A DNA stretch of 64,000 bases from Pithys albifrons albifrons (GCF_047495875.1 NC_092459.1:11846965-11910964), one strand, 5' to 3'. Numbered from the stretch's first letter, positions 19,545 to 33,060 are shown. The notes: generated by a model not told the origin, from the letters alone. Numbers and translations are program-made.

Positions 19545-22500
19545 AAACACTAGCCTGGAATAGTCTGTGCTTTTCCCCCAAAGAGAGATCACTGTAAAAA
19601 TATTCCCTTCACTTATTTGTGTTGAAAAATAGACTTGTAATATACTTCTTTTGACAAAACTATATACAGTGAAGATATTTGCATCTGAGCTAAGTGCATA
19701 GACCTCCTCTATGGCCAATGGGCAGAACTGGTAACTGCAGAGTGCATCTCATCTCACTTAGAGTAGAGGTATATTACAGATGAAGTCAGATACAGGCCAG
19801 AAATTTTTTCTGTCCACCATCTGCAGGAGAGATCTGCTCCCCAGCTCAAGTGTCTATGCTGTGCGAGTGAGTTTGAACCCTAATATTTCACTGTCACCTC
19901 AATTCAAAAATTAATATTAAGACCCATTAGATCAGTGTGCCTTCAAGCTTTAACATTTGTTACAGACCTCTTTATTTGGTATGTTTCCCTTACAGCTTAG
20001 CCTTTGCCTCAAAAAGACCTTTTATAGTTTCCTTCTGTTATTGTTGAAATTTAGCTGCATCAGTAACACAAATTCTTAGAAATAACTGTGGAGAACAGTT
20101 AGCAGAAAATACATTAGAAAATACATTTTGTTTTACTGGTATGAATTGACTTTTTAAAGTATTTACATAAAACCTGCCAACTTGTAAAACAATAAAATAA
20201 AGGAATATCTTAAGTAACAGTAAACTATTATGTATTCTCTGTATGAATGGATTAAACCACATAAAAATGTGGGGGGAAAAAACAATCCAGAATATAGTTT
20301 TCATAACAATTTGCTGAATGATCTATCCACCTTCTTATTATTGCTGGAAACAGATACCTCCAGTTCTACAATTGCAGAAGCATAACATTATTTTCAGGCT
20401 TTTCTAAAGACTAATGGGCTTTTCAAGCTATGTCTACTCATTGATCCCACCTCTGAAACAAGCCAGTAAATACAAATTTCTGGTTAAAACATTTGTCTTA
20501 ATGAGTCACTTATTCACTTCAAGGGATATTATTTTTAAACACCATGTTCCAAAAAAATGTACCCTGAGCATGAGAATACTTCAGAGCAGGAGTGGAAGTT
20601 TACTACCTAAAGGGTTCATTAAATTATGTGCAGTTATACTAACAGTGTAAGTTTGTTCCAAAGTTCCACCCACCTAATAATTTTCTGAATATCACTTTCT
20701 GAATTGCTTTGAGGATGAACTAAGAGCCTATACAGTGCTGTTATTGCTGAAAAATTTATGCCTTATTTTTTTTGCTTGGAGAGGAATGAGTGCTAGCACA
20801 GCTATACCATTACAGCATATTGTAAGCACAAGTCCAGTCATAAAGAGACAAGCATTTGTAACTGAAATCTTGGATAGTAGAAATCCAGTGTTCAGCAAGT
20901 TTCAAACCCAGTCTGATATAAATAAAAGTGTGTGCTGTTTCTGAATGTCTGTATGTACATGAACTCTACGCAGATAACAGGTACTTCCAGAAACATGGTC
21001 AAAGTCTGTACCATGCTAAATTCCTGACATAGCTTGAGAATAGCTTGCATGCCAGACCTTTTTTTCCCTAAAAGACACAGAGGAATTTTTCATCAACATG
21101 CTTGTTTGACACTGACTTCAAAGAACAAATAATGAAACACTTGCTGTGGAGAAATCTGATCCACAAAGTAATGGAGATGATTTTGCTGGGTTCTTTTGGA
21201 GCTCACTTGCAGAGGAGAGGTTTTTAAAACTTTGGAGACTTCCTTGTATTGATATTGCTATGCTAGCACAACATAAATAACCCATTGTCAAGCAGCAGTA
21301 TGTTCACTCCACTGGACCTTTATGCTATATGAGCCATGTAACTTTGATAAAAGATACTGTCATTTCTCTGCTATGGTTTATTGTGGTTACACTTCAATTT
21401 GCAAACATCACCATTTAACATGCATTTTAAAGCCATCAGGAAGTAAAATTCAGGACATGATGTGTTTTTCAAAGTGCTTATTATAAACATCAGGCACTCA
21501 AGAGAAGAATTGTCAGTTTCTGAGGTATTACTGATATGAGTGGGAAGCTTCCTGTTCTCACCAGAGCCACAGCAGCACTTGCTTATGTGAGTCAAAGGAC
21601 ATTCTGTGTCCTAACAAGGAACATCAACTGCACTGAAAATGTCTCACTGAACAGAGAAAAATACTAAATTTTATCCCATATTTGATTATATTTTCTTTTC
21701 ATTCTATCTTCACAGTAGCTTTACCTTGTCTTGTTTCTTCTCTTTTTGTCAATAAGACCAAGAAGCCATTTCCTATACATTTTAAATATATGGTTTTATA
21801 CTTTATTTGTAATTCTATACTTTATTACAAATTTGAATTTCTATTGTGAGGTATAAAAAAACTTGACATATATTTCTCACTGTTTTCATTACTTTCTAAA
21901 CTTCATGGTAGAGTTTTGTTGCTGATCTATTCCTGTGTTTATTCTACAGGCTCCTAGTTCCTTTTGTGCTTGTGATGGTCATTCACCCTGAGAAGCATCA
22001 AAGTCAATTTATTTATTATGTTGTACAAGTGTCATAAATTTAATAATAAAAAACAGTATGTGAAGATCCTATTCTTTTTTGAAATTCATGTAGTTCTGCT
22101 AGCTGATGTTTAGCAGATGGCCCAAAGGAGTCCCTTCTTAAGGTCTTGGAGCTCTCGCCCTACTAAAGGAATTCATGCTTAACATCTTCTCTGCCTTTTT
22201 TAGGTTTTAGGACATGTACAAACCCCTTGCCATGCACTGATTTGTTATCACTAGCCCTCTGAGGTTTTCTCGGCTACCCTAAAACTGGAAGCTCTATTTC
22301 CTAATAATTTCAAGATCAAACTCAAAGCTGCTGTGCTTATTAAAGAATCAAAAATGCCCAGTTCTAAGCATTTAAAAGGATCTTCTTTGTGGCATATACA
22401 GACATTTAGGAACTTCACAAAACAGGGAAACCATTGCATAGCAGTTGAACAATATAAATGCAGGGCAACAGATGAAATTCTATCAGCATGTCTCAGTAAA

Positions 22501-23734
22501 ACAATTCTTTTGACTGCAATAATGTTACACAAGTGGAATGCAAGGCAGAATTAAGTCTTCTGCAATAAGGAGTCAAGAGTCAGGAAATGCTTTCTGCCCC
22601 ACGTATAATGATGTTATTTTGCTGTTCTCCAAGATATTAAAGGCACTGTGCAAAAAGCCTCCTAACTGTTTTATTATATTGCTTTTAAGGGTGGGATTCA
22701 CTGCAATTGTTTTAGGAAACTGTTTCTGACAAGTATCGAAAGAGATCTTTGCTTCAGTACTTGTGATTATGAAATTATTCTAGGAATTCAGTAAGTAAAT
22801 CATTACTTCCTTCTTCACTGTATAGGAGAAACCAGACAAAGTTAGTTCAAATCCCTAGAAATCAGTGTTACAGCAGCCAAAAATTAGTCCCAATGTGTTA
22901 CAAAGCCTGGAAAGGATACACAAATTTTCCACATTTCCACATTAAGGATGAATCATTTGTCTTTGTTTTAGCAGCAATGCTAATAAAGCAAAGAATAAGG
23001 AAGGTGTATGCCAGAGGCAGACATGAATAATTTTGAATTGTTCAAGAGCTCAGTTTAATATGAAAAAAATTACTTCAACAATCTGCAAATGAATGAGCCA
23101 TAGAGGAGGAAAAGCCATACTTTTGGTATTAAATCAGTCCATTCATTTAACAGTTGGATGTGTTGATAGCTGAATTACCATCTGCATATAAGCAGATGTT
23201 TTCCATCCGTGTTTTAATGAATCTTATTTTTGTAATCAACTTCGTACAGAGTAAAAATCTGTTTTTAAGAAGCACTGGACTACTTTGGCCTGTCAAAATT
23301 ACAGACTATCTTATCAAATTAAAGTGTTTATGTGACTGTGCTTCCTTTTATAGTGTGAAATGCACCCTTTCTTAAGCAAGGATTCTCTCCCATGCATTTC
23401 AAAATGAAGTAGTGTCACTTCAGACTTTCCTAGAGCAAGGCTGTGGCAATTTGAGTAAGAGCATGCAGATATTGAAATAATTACCTCCCACTATTACCCA
23501 TGGGGCCTCAAGTAATTGCCTGCTTCCATTAGCATTTCATTTGATGCACTAATTATCTTCAGAAATGCCGGTTGCTTGTCCACTACCTGAAAGGATTACA
23601 TTCAATTTAAGCAACAAAGATTTTGCTAAAGCTGTCACCATGAAAATACAAGGCAAGGTGATGTATAAGAGCAGTCAAGCAGTAAAATCCATCATGTGCT
23701 TTTTTATTTGTTCAAAGTCACAAAATATTACCTG
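19545..23734. other. Unique AT-rich noncoding DNA
   Basis: No recognisable gene, RNA gene or repeat. All frames are short and F/L/K/S-rich, with no splice-bounded blocks that look coding. Confidence 0.65.
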
Positions 23735-24235
23735 CAATGTGTGCTTGCAGCCCAAAAAGCCAACCATATTCTGGTCTGCACAAAAAGTCACATGGAGGAA
23801 GGCAATTTGGTTCTCCCCAGTTACTCTGCACTCATGAGACCCCACCTGGAGTGCTGCATCCAGCTCTTGGGGGCCCACAATAGGAAGAACAGTGACCTGT
23901 TTGAGCATGCCCAGAGGAGAGCCATAAATATGATCAGAGGGATGGAATGCCTCTTCTATGAAGACAGACTGAGAGAGTTGTGGTTGTTCTATATAGAGAT
24001 GGGAAGGCTCCAGAGACAACTTAGAGCGGCCTTCCAGTACCTAGAGGGGCTACAAGAGACCTGGAGAGGGACTTTTTGCAAGGGCATGAATAATAGCACA
24101 AGGGGCAATGGCTTTAAACTGAAAGAGGATAGATTTAGATGAGACATCAGGAAAAACTTCTTTAGTGTGAGTGTGGTGAGGCACTCACACAGGTTGCCCA
24201 GAGAAGAGGTGAATGCCCCACCTGGCTTAAATTCA
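23735..24235 (+). mobile_element. CR1 LINE fragment lacking its 3' end
   Basis: The sequence follows the CR1 ORF2 C-terminal region in one mostly open frame: [12 protein letters not shown]..., then ...[14 protein letters not shown]..., then ...RRAINMIRGMECLFYEDRLREL..., then ...STRGNGFKLKEDRFR... to 24140. The typical 'gacatcaggaaaaacttcttt...gtgaggcactcacacaggttgcccagag' stretch follows. The copy stops near 24235 without the CR1 3' tail, although LINE insertion normally truncates the 5' end. It also carries an in-frame stop after 24140 and substitutions, so it is dead and fairly old. Confidence 0.9.
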
Positions 24236-25868
24236 GTATTATTCAGAACAGAACCACAGGTCAGTGGTTACTTTATCATTTGGAGAAGGAGATAAAAATA
24301 CTACTCTAAGATTTGTTTATGTAGAAGTCTTTATGCAAAACAGAAAACAGCAAATAGAAGATTGAGAGCCTGAGTTTTAAACAATCACTAAGACAATGAA
24401 TTAGGGAGCTTACTGCCAGAACCTGACATCCAGTGAAAGCTCACTGAATGAATTAGAAGGAGGATAAACAAGACTCCTGAATTTGGGTCTTTTTCTTGGA
24501 TTAATACCATAAATTTACATTGTAAGGGAAATACCATTTATTCCTTGATCTTGTGAACCCTATCCTTGTAATTCTTACTATTTCAGAACAGTTTAAGTAC
24601 AGAAGTACAGAAAAACTTTTCCTTTGCCTCAGGAAAAGAAAAAAAAAGGGGGAGGGGGAAGATTTTTTTAAATTTAGATTAATTTTTTTACTTACCAAAA
24701 GGGTATGAATATTTCTCTTTAATTTCCTACTCTCAGCCCTATTTTATTTTTCAGTTAAAGCACCAAAATGAACCAATACTCACAAATATAGACCAACACC
24801 TTTCCATAAACAGCCTGCTTCTGTGGAATATTTGAAGGAAGGTGACAAAGCAAGATTTTAGATCAGGAAGATCATTGCACATCTGTTAAGTCTCATGTAG
24901 TTCTATGCTCAGCTATGTAGGTTTTGCATCAATTTACAGGAGAATTTCACATTATCTTCAGTCAACACATCCTTGACAAGATTCATCACAATTCTGCTAA
25001 CAACTTGTCCAACTGGCCCTGTTTTTAGCACCAGTGGCCCTTCTTCATCCAGTGTTAGTCATCTGGAATGCAGGCATTCAGGTTCTATTTCAGTCAGTGA
25101 AGAGGAATAGATATCTCCATGGTAAGATTCACCTTAATAAATCCTGTTCCCTGATATTACTATACATGTCTTGCAGTTGGCCGACTCACCCTTTGGAAGT
25201 TTCTCCCTCACTGACTGTAGGGGTAAACAGGTAAGTGGCTATTTTAAATTAGAACTTAACTTTTAGATGGACAAATTTAACGAAAAGTTCCCTGGCAATC
25301 TTGGCTACACAAAGTATCTTCACTATGGAAGAAAAATGTCCTTTACTGCTCAACCACTTTGTTTTCCTGAAAGATGACCCACAGATTTGACTTCAGCTGT
25401 CAGACACCTAACAGAAGGCTGCCTCAGTGGATTATGTCCACATGTCTGAAAAAACAGATCTTCCTTGCTGATAAATATTATTAAATTATCACATTGAAAC
25501 AAGTTCCTTCTGCCCAAATTGCTTTTTTTCCAAAATACGTAAAAACAGGTGTGTGAATTATAGCTTGAATCTAAATGTAAAGGTGCTGATTGCTGAAACT
25601 GTCACATATGCTGTGAAAAGAAAGACGGTTTTAAAGCATATGGCAGGTTTTCAGGGGAGTGTTGGATCACCCTGAAACACTTCCAGTTCTGTTTAATCAG
25701 TTACAGTGCTGTCTGTCACTTCAGATGACTTGAGATTTCATTCCTTCTGAATATTTTTTAATATTTTACCAGATAGCAATTTGTCAACAATAATATTTGC
25801 CAGAAAAAACTATTTTGTTATTGAAAAGCAGCTTAAACTAAAGACAACACAACTCACTAATATATTTT
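24236..25868. other. Unique AT-rich noncoding DNA
   Basis: Nothing recognisable. It contains a short poly-A/poly-G stretch (24638-24657) and otherwise featureless AT-rich sequence. Confidence 0.65.
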
Positions 25869-25873
25869 GCTGA
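25869..25873. repeat. Target-site duplication (GCTGA), left copy
   Basis: GCTGA precedes the LTR start at 25874, and the same five bases follow its end at 26458-26462. Confidence 0.8.
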
Positions 25874-26457
25874 TGTAGTGGGTCTGGCTGAGCTGGAATT
25901 TATTTTCCCATAGTAGCCCTTGCAGGGCTGTGCTCCACATTGGTAACTAAAGAAGTGTTGATAGCAGGCCTATGTTTTGGCTGCTGCCGGGTGCAGGCAC
26001 AGTATTTGTTCCACAGTATTTGTTCCTCAGCCGGGAGCTGAAGTCCTGAGAGGGGACACAGGTTAGGCCAGCTGACTCCCACTGACCAAGGGGTTATTCC
26101 ACACCATAAGACATCAACTCAGACATAAAAAAGGTGGGGAGGGAGGCATTTACGGTCTCATAATGGCCACGTGCTGATGACCATTCTTGTGCTGGAGCTC
26201 TGCTTCTCGAAGGGATGGCTGAGCATTGATGCTTGTGGGAGGTAGAGATTAACTGCGAGCTTTGTTTTGTGCATGTGCACACTGTTCCAGTTTTTCCTTC
26301 TTTTTGCATAAATATAAACTGCCTATATCATAACCCATGGCTTTTGTTATTTTCTCTTCCTTCCCCTCGATCTTACTCTCTCCACTGTCCAGCTGGGAAG
26401 GGGAGGGGAGGACTGGCTGGGTGAGCACCTGATGTTTAACCAAGGTGAACCACAGCA
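25874..26457 (+). mobile_element. Solo ERVL-type LTR (584 bp) with intact target duplication
   Basis: Starts TGTAGTGGGTCTGGCTGAGCTGGAA and ends GGTGAACCACAGCA (TG...CA). It follows the avian ERVL-type LTR throughout: 'agtgttgatagcag', 'gaggggacacaggttaggccagctgactcccactgaccaa', 'ttccacaccataagacatca', and a U5 with 'cataacccatgg' and a GGGGAGGGGAGG block. A TATA-like CATAAAAAAGG lies near 26125. It is flanked by a perfect 5-bp duplication GCTGA, so the solo LTR formed by recombination within one insertion. A 15-bp tandem duplication (around CACAGTATTTGTTCC, 25997-26026) lies inside it. Confidence 0.88.
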
Positions 26458-26462
26458 GCTGA
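26458..26462. repeat. Target-site duplication (GCTGA), right copy
   Basis: Matches 25869-25873 exactly, directly after the terminal CA. Confidence 0.8.
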
Positions 26463-29400
26463 TATGAAAATTATTGTTATTAAAAAACTTTCAGTGATTC
26501 TTGAAAGGTTATAAAATTGTTATATCAGTGCCCTGATGTATTTTAAAGCCATTTAGAGAGTCTAAAACAAAGCATTATCAGGAATCTGTTTACACTGAAT
26601 TTTTCTCATAAACATTTGGATTACAACTTCATAGTTTCATTGACTGTAACAATCCCTACACTGAGAACTATACTTACCTGCACAATATCGCTACACCATC
26701 AAGTCCATTCTTGATCAAAAAGGTCATTCCAAAGAAGAGTCTGCAAAACCAACACAAAATTTCAGATGTGACCATATTGGTTCTATCCACTCTTTGTGTA
26801 ACAGGATTGCTCCATCTCCTTTTTGATACATAAGTCCCTTTTTCTCCTTGCAGGACACCTTTTAAAACATCTAGAGTAAAACTCCTCACCATGTTTTTGA
26901 ACAGTGACAATGCTACATGAGACACCAGATTTCAGGGGAAGGTTTCCAGGCCCCTGAGTAAGAGGAGTACACATTCATTGTAGAGAAAAAAAACATCAGA
27001 AAACATAGCCAGATGTTTTCCAGAGGCAAAAGAATAGGGGCTGATTCTAATAAAGGCAATTACTTTGCATCCCATTTTTCTAGTCTTCTAGAGCAGGAAA
27101 TACGTTTTAGAGGTAGAAGTTGACATTTCCAGACTTTTGGCATTTTTTGTATTGTTGTTGCTGTTTTGGTCTTCACCACTTCGTGTATAGAAGAGATTTT
27201 ATGTAGAATCTCTGAAATATAAAACCAAATGGCTCATGCTCTGCTTTCAGCAAGTGGGTCTCTGTACTTAAACCCTTTGCATTTTGAACCCTGCTTGTAG
27301 TGTTCAGAAACTGCACTTATGCAGCAACCCCAAAGCAATATGTATGTAATGTCATAGTTTAACAAAACAAAAGTTCTGATGTCCTACTCCTTCCATGTTC
27401 TTCAGGCATGAGCTTGGGTAACGTTGTTAAAAAGCCTAGTCTTCTGATTCATAGTAAACCTACCAAAGTCTATTAGGTGATTGCACTGTCGGTAGCCTTT
27501 TACTTGAAAGGACTCTTAAGCATGGTGTAGGCAGTGGTTTACATGTTTTGATATTTTACATGTTGCCCTAGCAGTATTATGTGATTGGCAGTTTCTTCTA
27601 ATGTATGAATTTATTGTTTTGTAGCTACCTTATCTCTCTCATCATTTGGAAAACACAAGTAAATTTTGTTGTGCAAACATGACAAGAAGTTCAGAATTGT
27701 CCCTGCTACTCACAAAAATCTATGAAAGACCATCTTGCATCTTCTCAAGGCTATCTTGCTCCCCCACTCCCACTCCCAAATTTATGTTCTGTGAGATCTC
27801 ATGCAGGCTACAAAAACCAGATGGTTTTTGTGCCATCTGTGGGAAATGGACATTCACAATTTTTTAGTTCCCCAGTGCTTGGCCTGCCGCGTGGTCTGTG
27901 GAGCATCTGTGAACCTGTTCTGAGCTATCAAACCAACGTTGTACTACCCTTACTACCATTCTCTCTGTTTTAAACATAGTCTCCCTTCTCAAATTTCTCT
28001 ATCTTAGCTATGCTTTAGATTGAAAAATGACAGAAAAATATTACCCCTTTGTATGTACGTGCAGGTTACAGAAACCAGAGAGTTTGCCATTTTGTGCTGC
28101 ATTGCACCAGAAGCTGAAAAACTGTGTGATCAAATCAGCAAATGAAACTGATTTACCCTTATATGGACGCAAAAGAATCAACACAAGAATGGAAAGTAGA
28201 GTTTGGAGCATTACAAATAGCTTGATCATTTTTTAACATCTGCAGCCATTTAAGTATAATCCCTCACCAAACCTAAATGAGAAAAAACAAGGACAGAAAA
28301 GAGTCCCTTCATGCATTTCTCCTGGGATTTTATAGTATTCACTATATGCATAAAGCTTATTAATATGTATCAGTCAAGCAAAAATCTAGGATCTCCTTTT
28401 CTATTTTCTGATGGAGATCTGCGTATTTTCATATAAATAGATGTTAGCTCTTTTCCTTGTATCAAGTCTTCCTACACTGTTGTATTTGACAGTCCAAAGT
28501 AAAGTGAATGATTACTTGCAAATAATATTGTATCCCTGATGATATAAACTAATAATATTGGAAACAGCTTTTTGCAAAAGCAAGTGGATTTTAGTTGCAG
28601 ATGGCTCTGGCCAGATTGTTTGCTGTGGTCTTCTGACTTTGTTGTAAACCTATAAATATTCAGGGAAGTAAGATCCAAGCTGAAGGAAGGTTTTAAAAAA
28701 AATAAAGCATAGCTTTAATGGAAATTTAGGCATATAATTCTCCATATATGGCTCTGATGACACACATCTGTCCAGTTGATCATGTGAAAAACAGTAACGG
28801 CTTATTTCTTACCAGACAGATTTCTTGTTTCTGGTTCTTTCCAAAACAGTGACAATCCCAGGAAAGTTGACCACATCTGTCTGTTTCATATTTAATTCTA
28901 ATTGCACATTAAGTGCATCACAAAATTTCTCAGAGATGAAGACTTTGACTCAAAAACATGACTGGTGTTTGTCCATTGTAACAAAAGGAAGAAATAACAG
29001 AAATACATCATTAGGACCAGAATCCACCACAGTTCACTGTAGCTATGAAGTAGGAGTAGGTAATTCTTGGGCATGGGGCCTGCAGAAAAGAATTAACTAT
29101 GATAATTTTTATGAAATGCGATATCATTTCCATACATGGCAGTTGGAGGGTCAGGATTTCAAACAAAATACTGTGAAAGGCCAAATTTTATTTCCAGTTA
29201 GGTGTTTTATTTGTCTTTATACTTAGAATAGTGTGATAATTAAATTTTACATGAGACAGACTGTGAAATTTAAATTTCAGCCTTGTTTCAAACATGCTGA
29301 AGATCATAATCATAGGAGTAAGTTACAAAAGTCATTCAATGAAGGCACATCCAAATGGTGTGAATGCAATGTAATTGTTTTCTGCAGTGCTGACTGTTGG

Positions 29401-30379
29401 CACTGATGACTGCTGAGGTCTGGGCAGGATGATTCTGTCTTTCATGGAGGTAACTGATAGCCTCAAAAGTAAACAAACTAACACTAATGAATTCTTAGAG
29501 GCTCTGAGCCTCCTAGTTCTAATTGTGGTAGGTTGAACTTGTAGCTGTTTTCTAATCATGGGAGACGTCTGGATGATTAAGAGCAGATCTAGAAAAGTAG
29601 CACTTAATCTGTGTTAAATACCTAGTGAACTCAGTAAGTCTAGACTTAATCAAAGGACAGTGACATCCACTGTGCTGACAGCCCCCAGCATGGTGCATTT
29701 TAATTTCATCCCCTTTTTATAGTTTCCCTAAGTGAATGGTCAATTTAAATTATAATGTTTAGCAGAAGAAACTTGACTTAGTATTTATCTGTAAACATTA
29801 CAGATGCCACACAGGAGATACAATGGCACTGATGAGGTTGAGACTGACAGATTGTACCTTGGGATAGACATGTAAAATCTGCCCCACTGGCAGAATAATA
29901 CTCAGAATTTTCACAAGTCCATTAAATTGTTTCAGGCAATCTCCATAGGGCATGTTGTTTTGTAACTTAGCTAATATTTTTTCTGTTATTCCTGAAAGCC
30001 TGCAATAAATGTAAAATATATGCTTATTACCTTGCACTACTGACCTAGCACTGCCTGAAAGAAGCCTGATAATTCATGTTAATTTATTATGGTTGTTTCT
30101 TAACATGAAGAAAGCTCTTTTCCACTACATATTAAAAATAAAAAATCTTGTTCTCAATGACTCTAAACTATAGATGCAAGATTTTTGGATCAATTTACTG
30201 AGATATATAAAATTAATAAAAAAGAGCAAGTAATTCTGACATGTAATAATCTGATTTTTAAAAAGCAAAACATCCATCAAACCATAATTTCAAAAGTGTA
30301 TTTTCAAAGCAGTTGGACCCAATTTGTCTGATCATCAGAAATTGGTAAAAGTGCATTTTGTTGGGCTTATCTTCCACGG
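26463..30379. other. Unique AT-rich noncoding DNA
   Basis: No recognisable gene or transposon. One open plus-strand frame of 133 codons (28825-29226) has no motif, no signal and no splice support, and its composition matches the local background. Confidence 0.6.
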
Positions 30380-30940
30380 TGCCATAGTTAAACCCCAGAT
30401 GAAAACAGCATGGCACAGCCACTTGCTCACTTCCCCACTGGGGTGGCGGAGAGAATTGGAAGGGTTGAAGAGACAAAACTTGTGGTTAGAGAGAAAGACA
30501 GTTTAATAGACAAATCAAAAGCTGCACATACAAGCAAAGCAAATCAAGGAATTCATTCGTCACTTCCCGCAGGCAGGCAGGTGTTCAGCCATTCCCAGGA
30601 AAGCAGGGCTCCATCACACATAACAGTGACTTGGAAAGACAAATGCTATCACTTTGAATGGCCTCTTTCTTCCCTCTACCTCCACCTCTATATGCTGAGC
30701 GTGCTGCCACATGGTCTGGGACATCCCTTGGGTCAGTTGGGATCAGCTGTCCTGGCTGTGTCCCCTCCCACGTCCTTGTGCACCCACAGCCCACTCAGTG
30801 ACTGAAAAGGCCTTGATGTGCTCAATAGCAATAAGAAAAACATCTCTGTATTATCAACACCATTTTCAGCACACACACACAACACAGTCCCATACAAACT
30901 TCTGTGAAGAAAATTAACTCTACTCCAGAGAAAATCAGCA
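30380..30940 (-). mobile_element. Solo ERVL-type LTR, minus strand (561 bp)
   Basis: On the minus strand it begins TGCTGATTTTCTCTGGAGTAGAG and continues 'ttaattttcttcacag', then a TGTTGATAATACAGAGATG block. U3 sequence 'gggaggggacacagccaggacagctga' follows, with a TATA-like region near 30688-30696. The U5 ends in 'tggggtttaactatggca' at 30380. This is the avian ERVL-type LTR pattern. The five bases on either side (CACGG and TAGAC) do not match, so the target duplication has decayed or the copy was rearranged. No internal retroviral sequence adjoins it. A short CA run (30871-30883) lies inside. Confidence 0.85.
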
Positions 30941-31059
30941 TAGACAGCATCTTATTCTTAGCTATATCACAGGCAATATCAGTCTTTAATGCGAAGGAAA
31001 CAGTATATGAAAGGAGCACCAGTGCTACTAATATTGTTTACTGAGGAAAAAACTTCGGC

Positions 31060-31250
31060 CTTTTTTTTGTGTTCACCAGCATTGATGTCTAAAATGATCC
31101 AACTTTCCAGACAATATTAGTAGAGCTAAAATAGAGAGCAGTTCTTTATTTAAAGATCTTCAAGGTACACTAAATACACAAGTGCACAATACAGTATAAG
31201 GCTCCTACAATTTTAGAACACTAATTAATTATCATATCTAATGGATGCAT
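31060..31250 (-). other. Possible LTR fragment (AATAAA-containing), minus strand
   Basis: Read on the minus strand it has a TTATACTGTATTGTG promoter-like stretch near 31190-31204. About 50 bases later it has TAAATAAAGAACTGCTCTC (near 31136-31154), an AATAAA signal in an LTR-like setting. The boundaries, family and target duplication are not determinable. It may be chance AT-rich sequence. Confidence 0.2.
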
Positions 31251-32128
31251 CCAACCTGGGAATTTTCTACCCCTAGAACCTCCCTCAGGTCTGCCCCTTG
31301 CCATGTCTCCATGGAACTGAGTAGGAGGTCTCCAGACCTATTACTTCTTCACCTTCATCATCCTCACATCACATGCCTTTTTTGGAGCTTCTTCAATGTT
31401 TCTGGGCCTTCTGCTTTAACTACAGTGATATCTTATTATGTCCGTCTCTGTCCCAAAGATGTCCTTGCTAAAATCTTTTTCCTTGGAAAGAACTTTAAAC
31501 AAAATTTCAAGAATTTTGGGTATTTGTTATAAAGCATGAGAAAGGGGTTTAGTAACTGTTAACTGCTATTTTAAAGTATTACAAATCATACAGCTATATT
31601 AAAAATCTGTATGCTGCAAATCTTAAGAATCTTAAGGCAACAATATAGTACTGTTTGCTAGACAAGATCAATCCACTCATACTTAGTTTGGAACATCTAG
31701 TTCTTTGCATTCTATTTGGCAATGTTTGAAAAGCTAATCCCTCAAAGAGACATTTCTAACACTGAATTATAAATTAATTCTGTTTAAATATCATTTAGAG
31801 TTCAAGAGGCTTTACTATAATTGCTCTTTTTAATTCACATTGTCCTTAACTTTCTTCTCAATTTCTATGTCAAAATAGTAGAAAGAAGCATATACATTCT
31901 ACTTTCATAAAAATCAAGGAAAGAGGCCTTTGTATCTACTACTATAGGGAAAATGTAGTACACCTTCAAGACAATCAATCAACAAAATTATTTTTTATCC
32001 AAATATAATAAAATTTTCCTGCCGTAATCTCATTTTTCTGTCATTATGGCAAGAGTTCTCCCTGCTTGAATTGTGACATCCAATTAATGTGACTAAAGGC
32101 AGAAGTAAGCTGACTAAAGTTTACAGGG
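31251..32128. other. Unique noncoding DNA
   Basis: The first 250 bases are more GC-balanced and may belong to the preceding LTR-like segment. The rest is AT-rich and featureless. Confidence 0.5.
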
Positions 32129-32165
32129 ACTAAGACCAAGACTAAGACTAAGACTAAGACTAAGA
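32129..32165 (+). repeat. Hexanucleotide microsatellite (ACTAAG)n
   Basis: About six copies of ACTAAG, the second with a T-to-C change (ACCAAG). Confidence 0.9.
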
Positions 32166-32819
32166 TATCCATGGGGATATCACATGTCTTAGGTGCATTT
32201 CTGTGACGCTGTCAGAGTGAAACAAGAATGACTGAATAACAACCAAAAAATTATGAATATTGAATCAAACTGAAAAATTAACTTCATGATCAACAGAATA
32301 GAGAAAAACAAGGTAGAAACTATTCAAGTGATGAGTGAGAACATCATGTATTTTAGTCCAGTCACATTTCACTTCTAATATAAAAAAAACTTTCTAGAGG
32401 AAAGAGATGTTTAAAATGGATTGGTTTGTACTTCAAGACAGACCAAGTAGCAGAGGATGTAGAATATGAAGAACATACTTGATTTACAGCAGGAGACACA
32501 GGGATTCAAACAGGCATGTGAAAGAGAGTGCCATGAGAATTCATTCTTCTATATCTGTCTTGTCTTTTGTCTTGAAGGAAAAGGCCCTTGCCAATATACC
32601 AGAGATTAGTTAGTCAAGACATTTTTCTTTCTTTAGCTGAAGGTAATGTATCCTTTTTAAAAAATAAATTGTAACTATAGTAAGAAATTTTTTATTGAAA
32701 AGTATGAACAGAAAATGACGGATATAGAAGGGCAGTAGCAGTTGCATGAGTCCCAAATTCAAGCCTGAATGAGTCCGTAAGTTCAAGCTCCTTCACAGAT
32801 CATTGAGTTTGATGACAAA

Positions 32820-33060
32820 ATCTCTGTATAAAGCTTTATGACCTGCAAAATATGTAGCCCAGACACTGCAGAAGCTGTCCTGTGTGTCAAGGATAGGAGG
32901 TGGAGAACAGAGTTTGGAGAGCAAAAGAGCTTTTTTATTCTGTCCAGTCATAGCGCCCTGTGTGACTCAAGCCATACCGACAGCATTGTGCAGAGGCAAA
33001 GATTTCTTTAGGATTTCTCCTCCCCACCTCCATTTATACAGGATGGAACCATGAAGAGGG
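32820..33060 (-). mobile_element. Probable LTR fragment of unidentified family, minus strand
   Basis: On the minus strand a TATA box (TGTATAAATGG, about 33032-33042) is followed about 100 bases later by an AATAAAA signal in GGACAGAATAAAAAAGCTC (about 32930-32948). A TTTTGCTCTCCAAACTCTG stretch of U5 type comes next. That spacing is typical of an LTR U3-R-U5. Edges and target duplication were not found, and I do not recognise the family. Confidence 0.4.

Noticed and set aside
23696..24142. 148-codon open frame
   Set aside because: CR1 ORF2 C-terminal remnant preceded by unrelated flank sequence.
28825..29226. 133-codon plus-strand open frame
   Set aside because: No recognisable domain, no splice or promoter context, and composition like the surrounding noncoding DNA.
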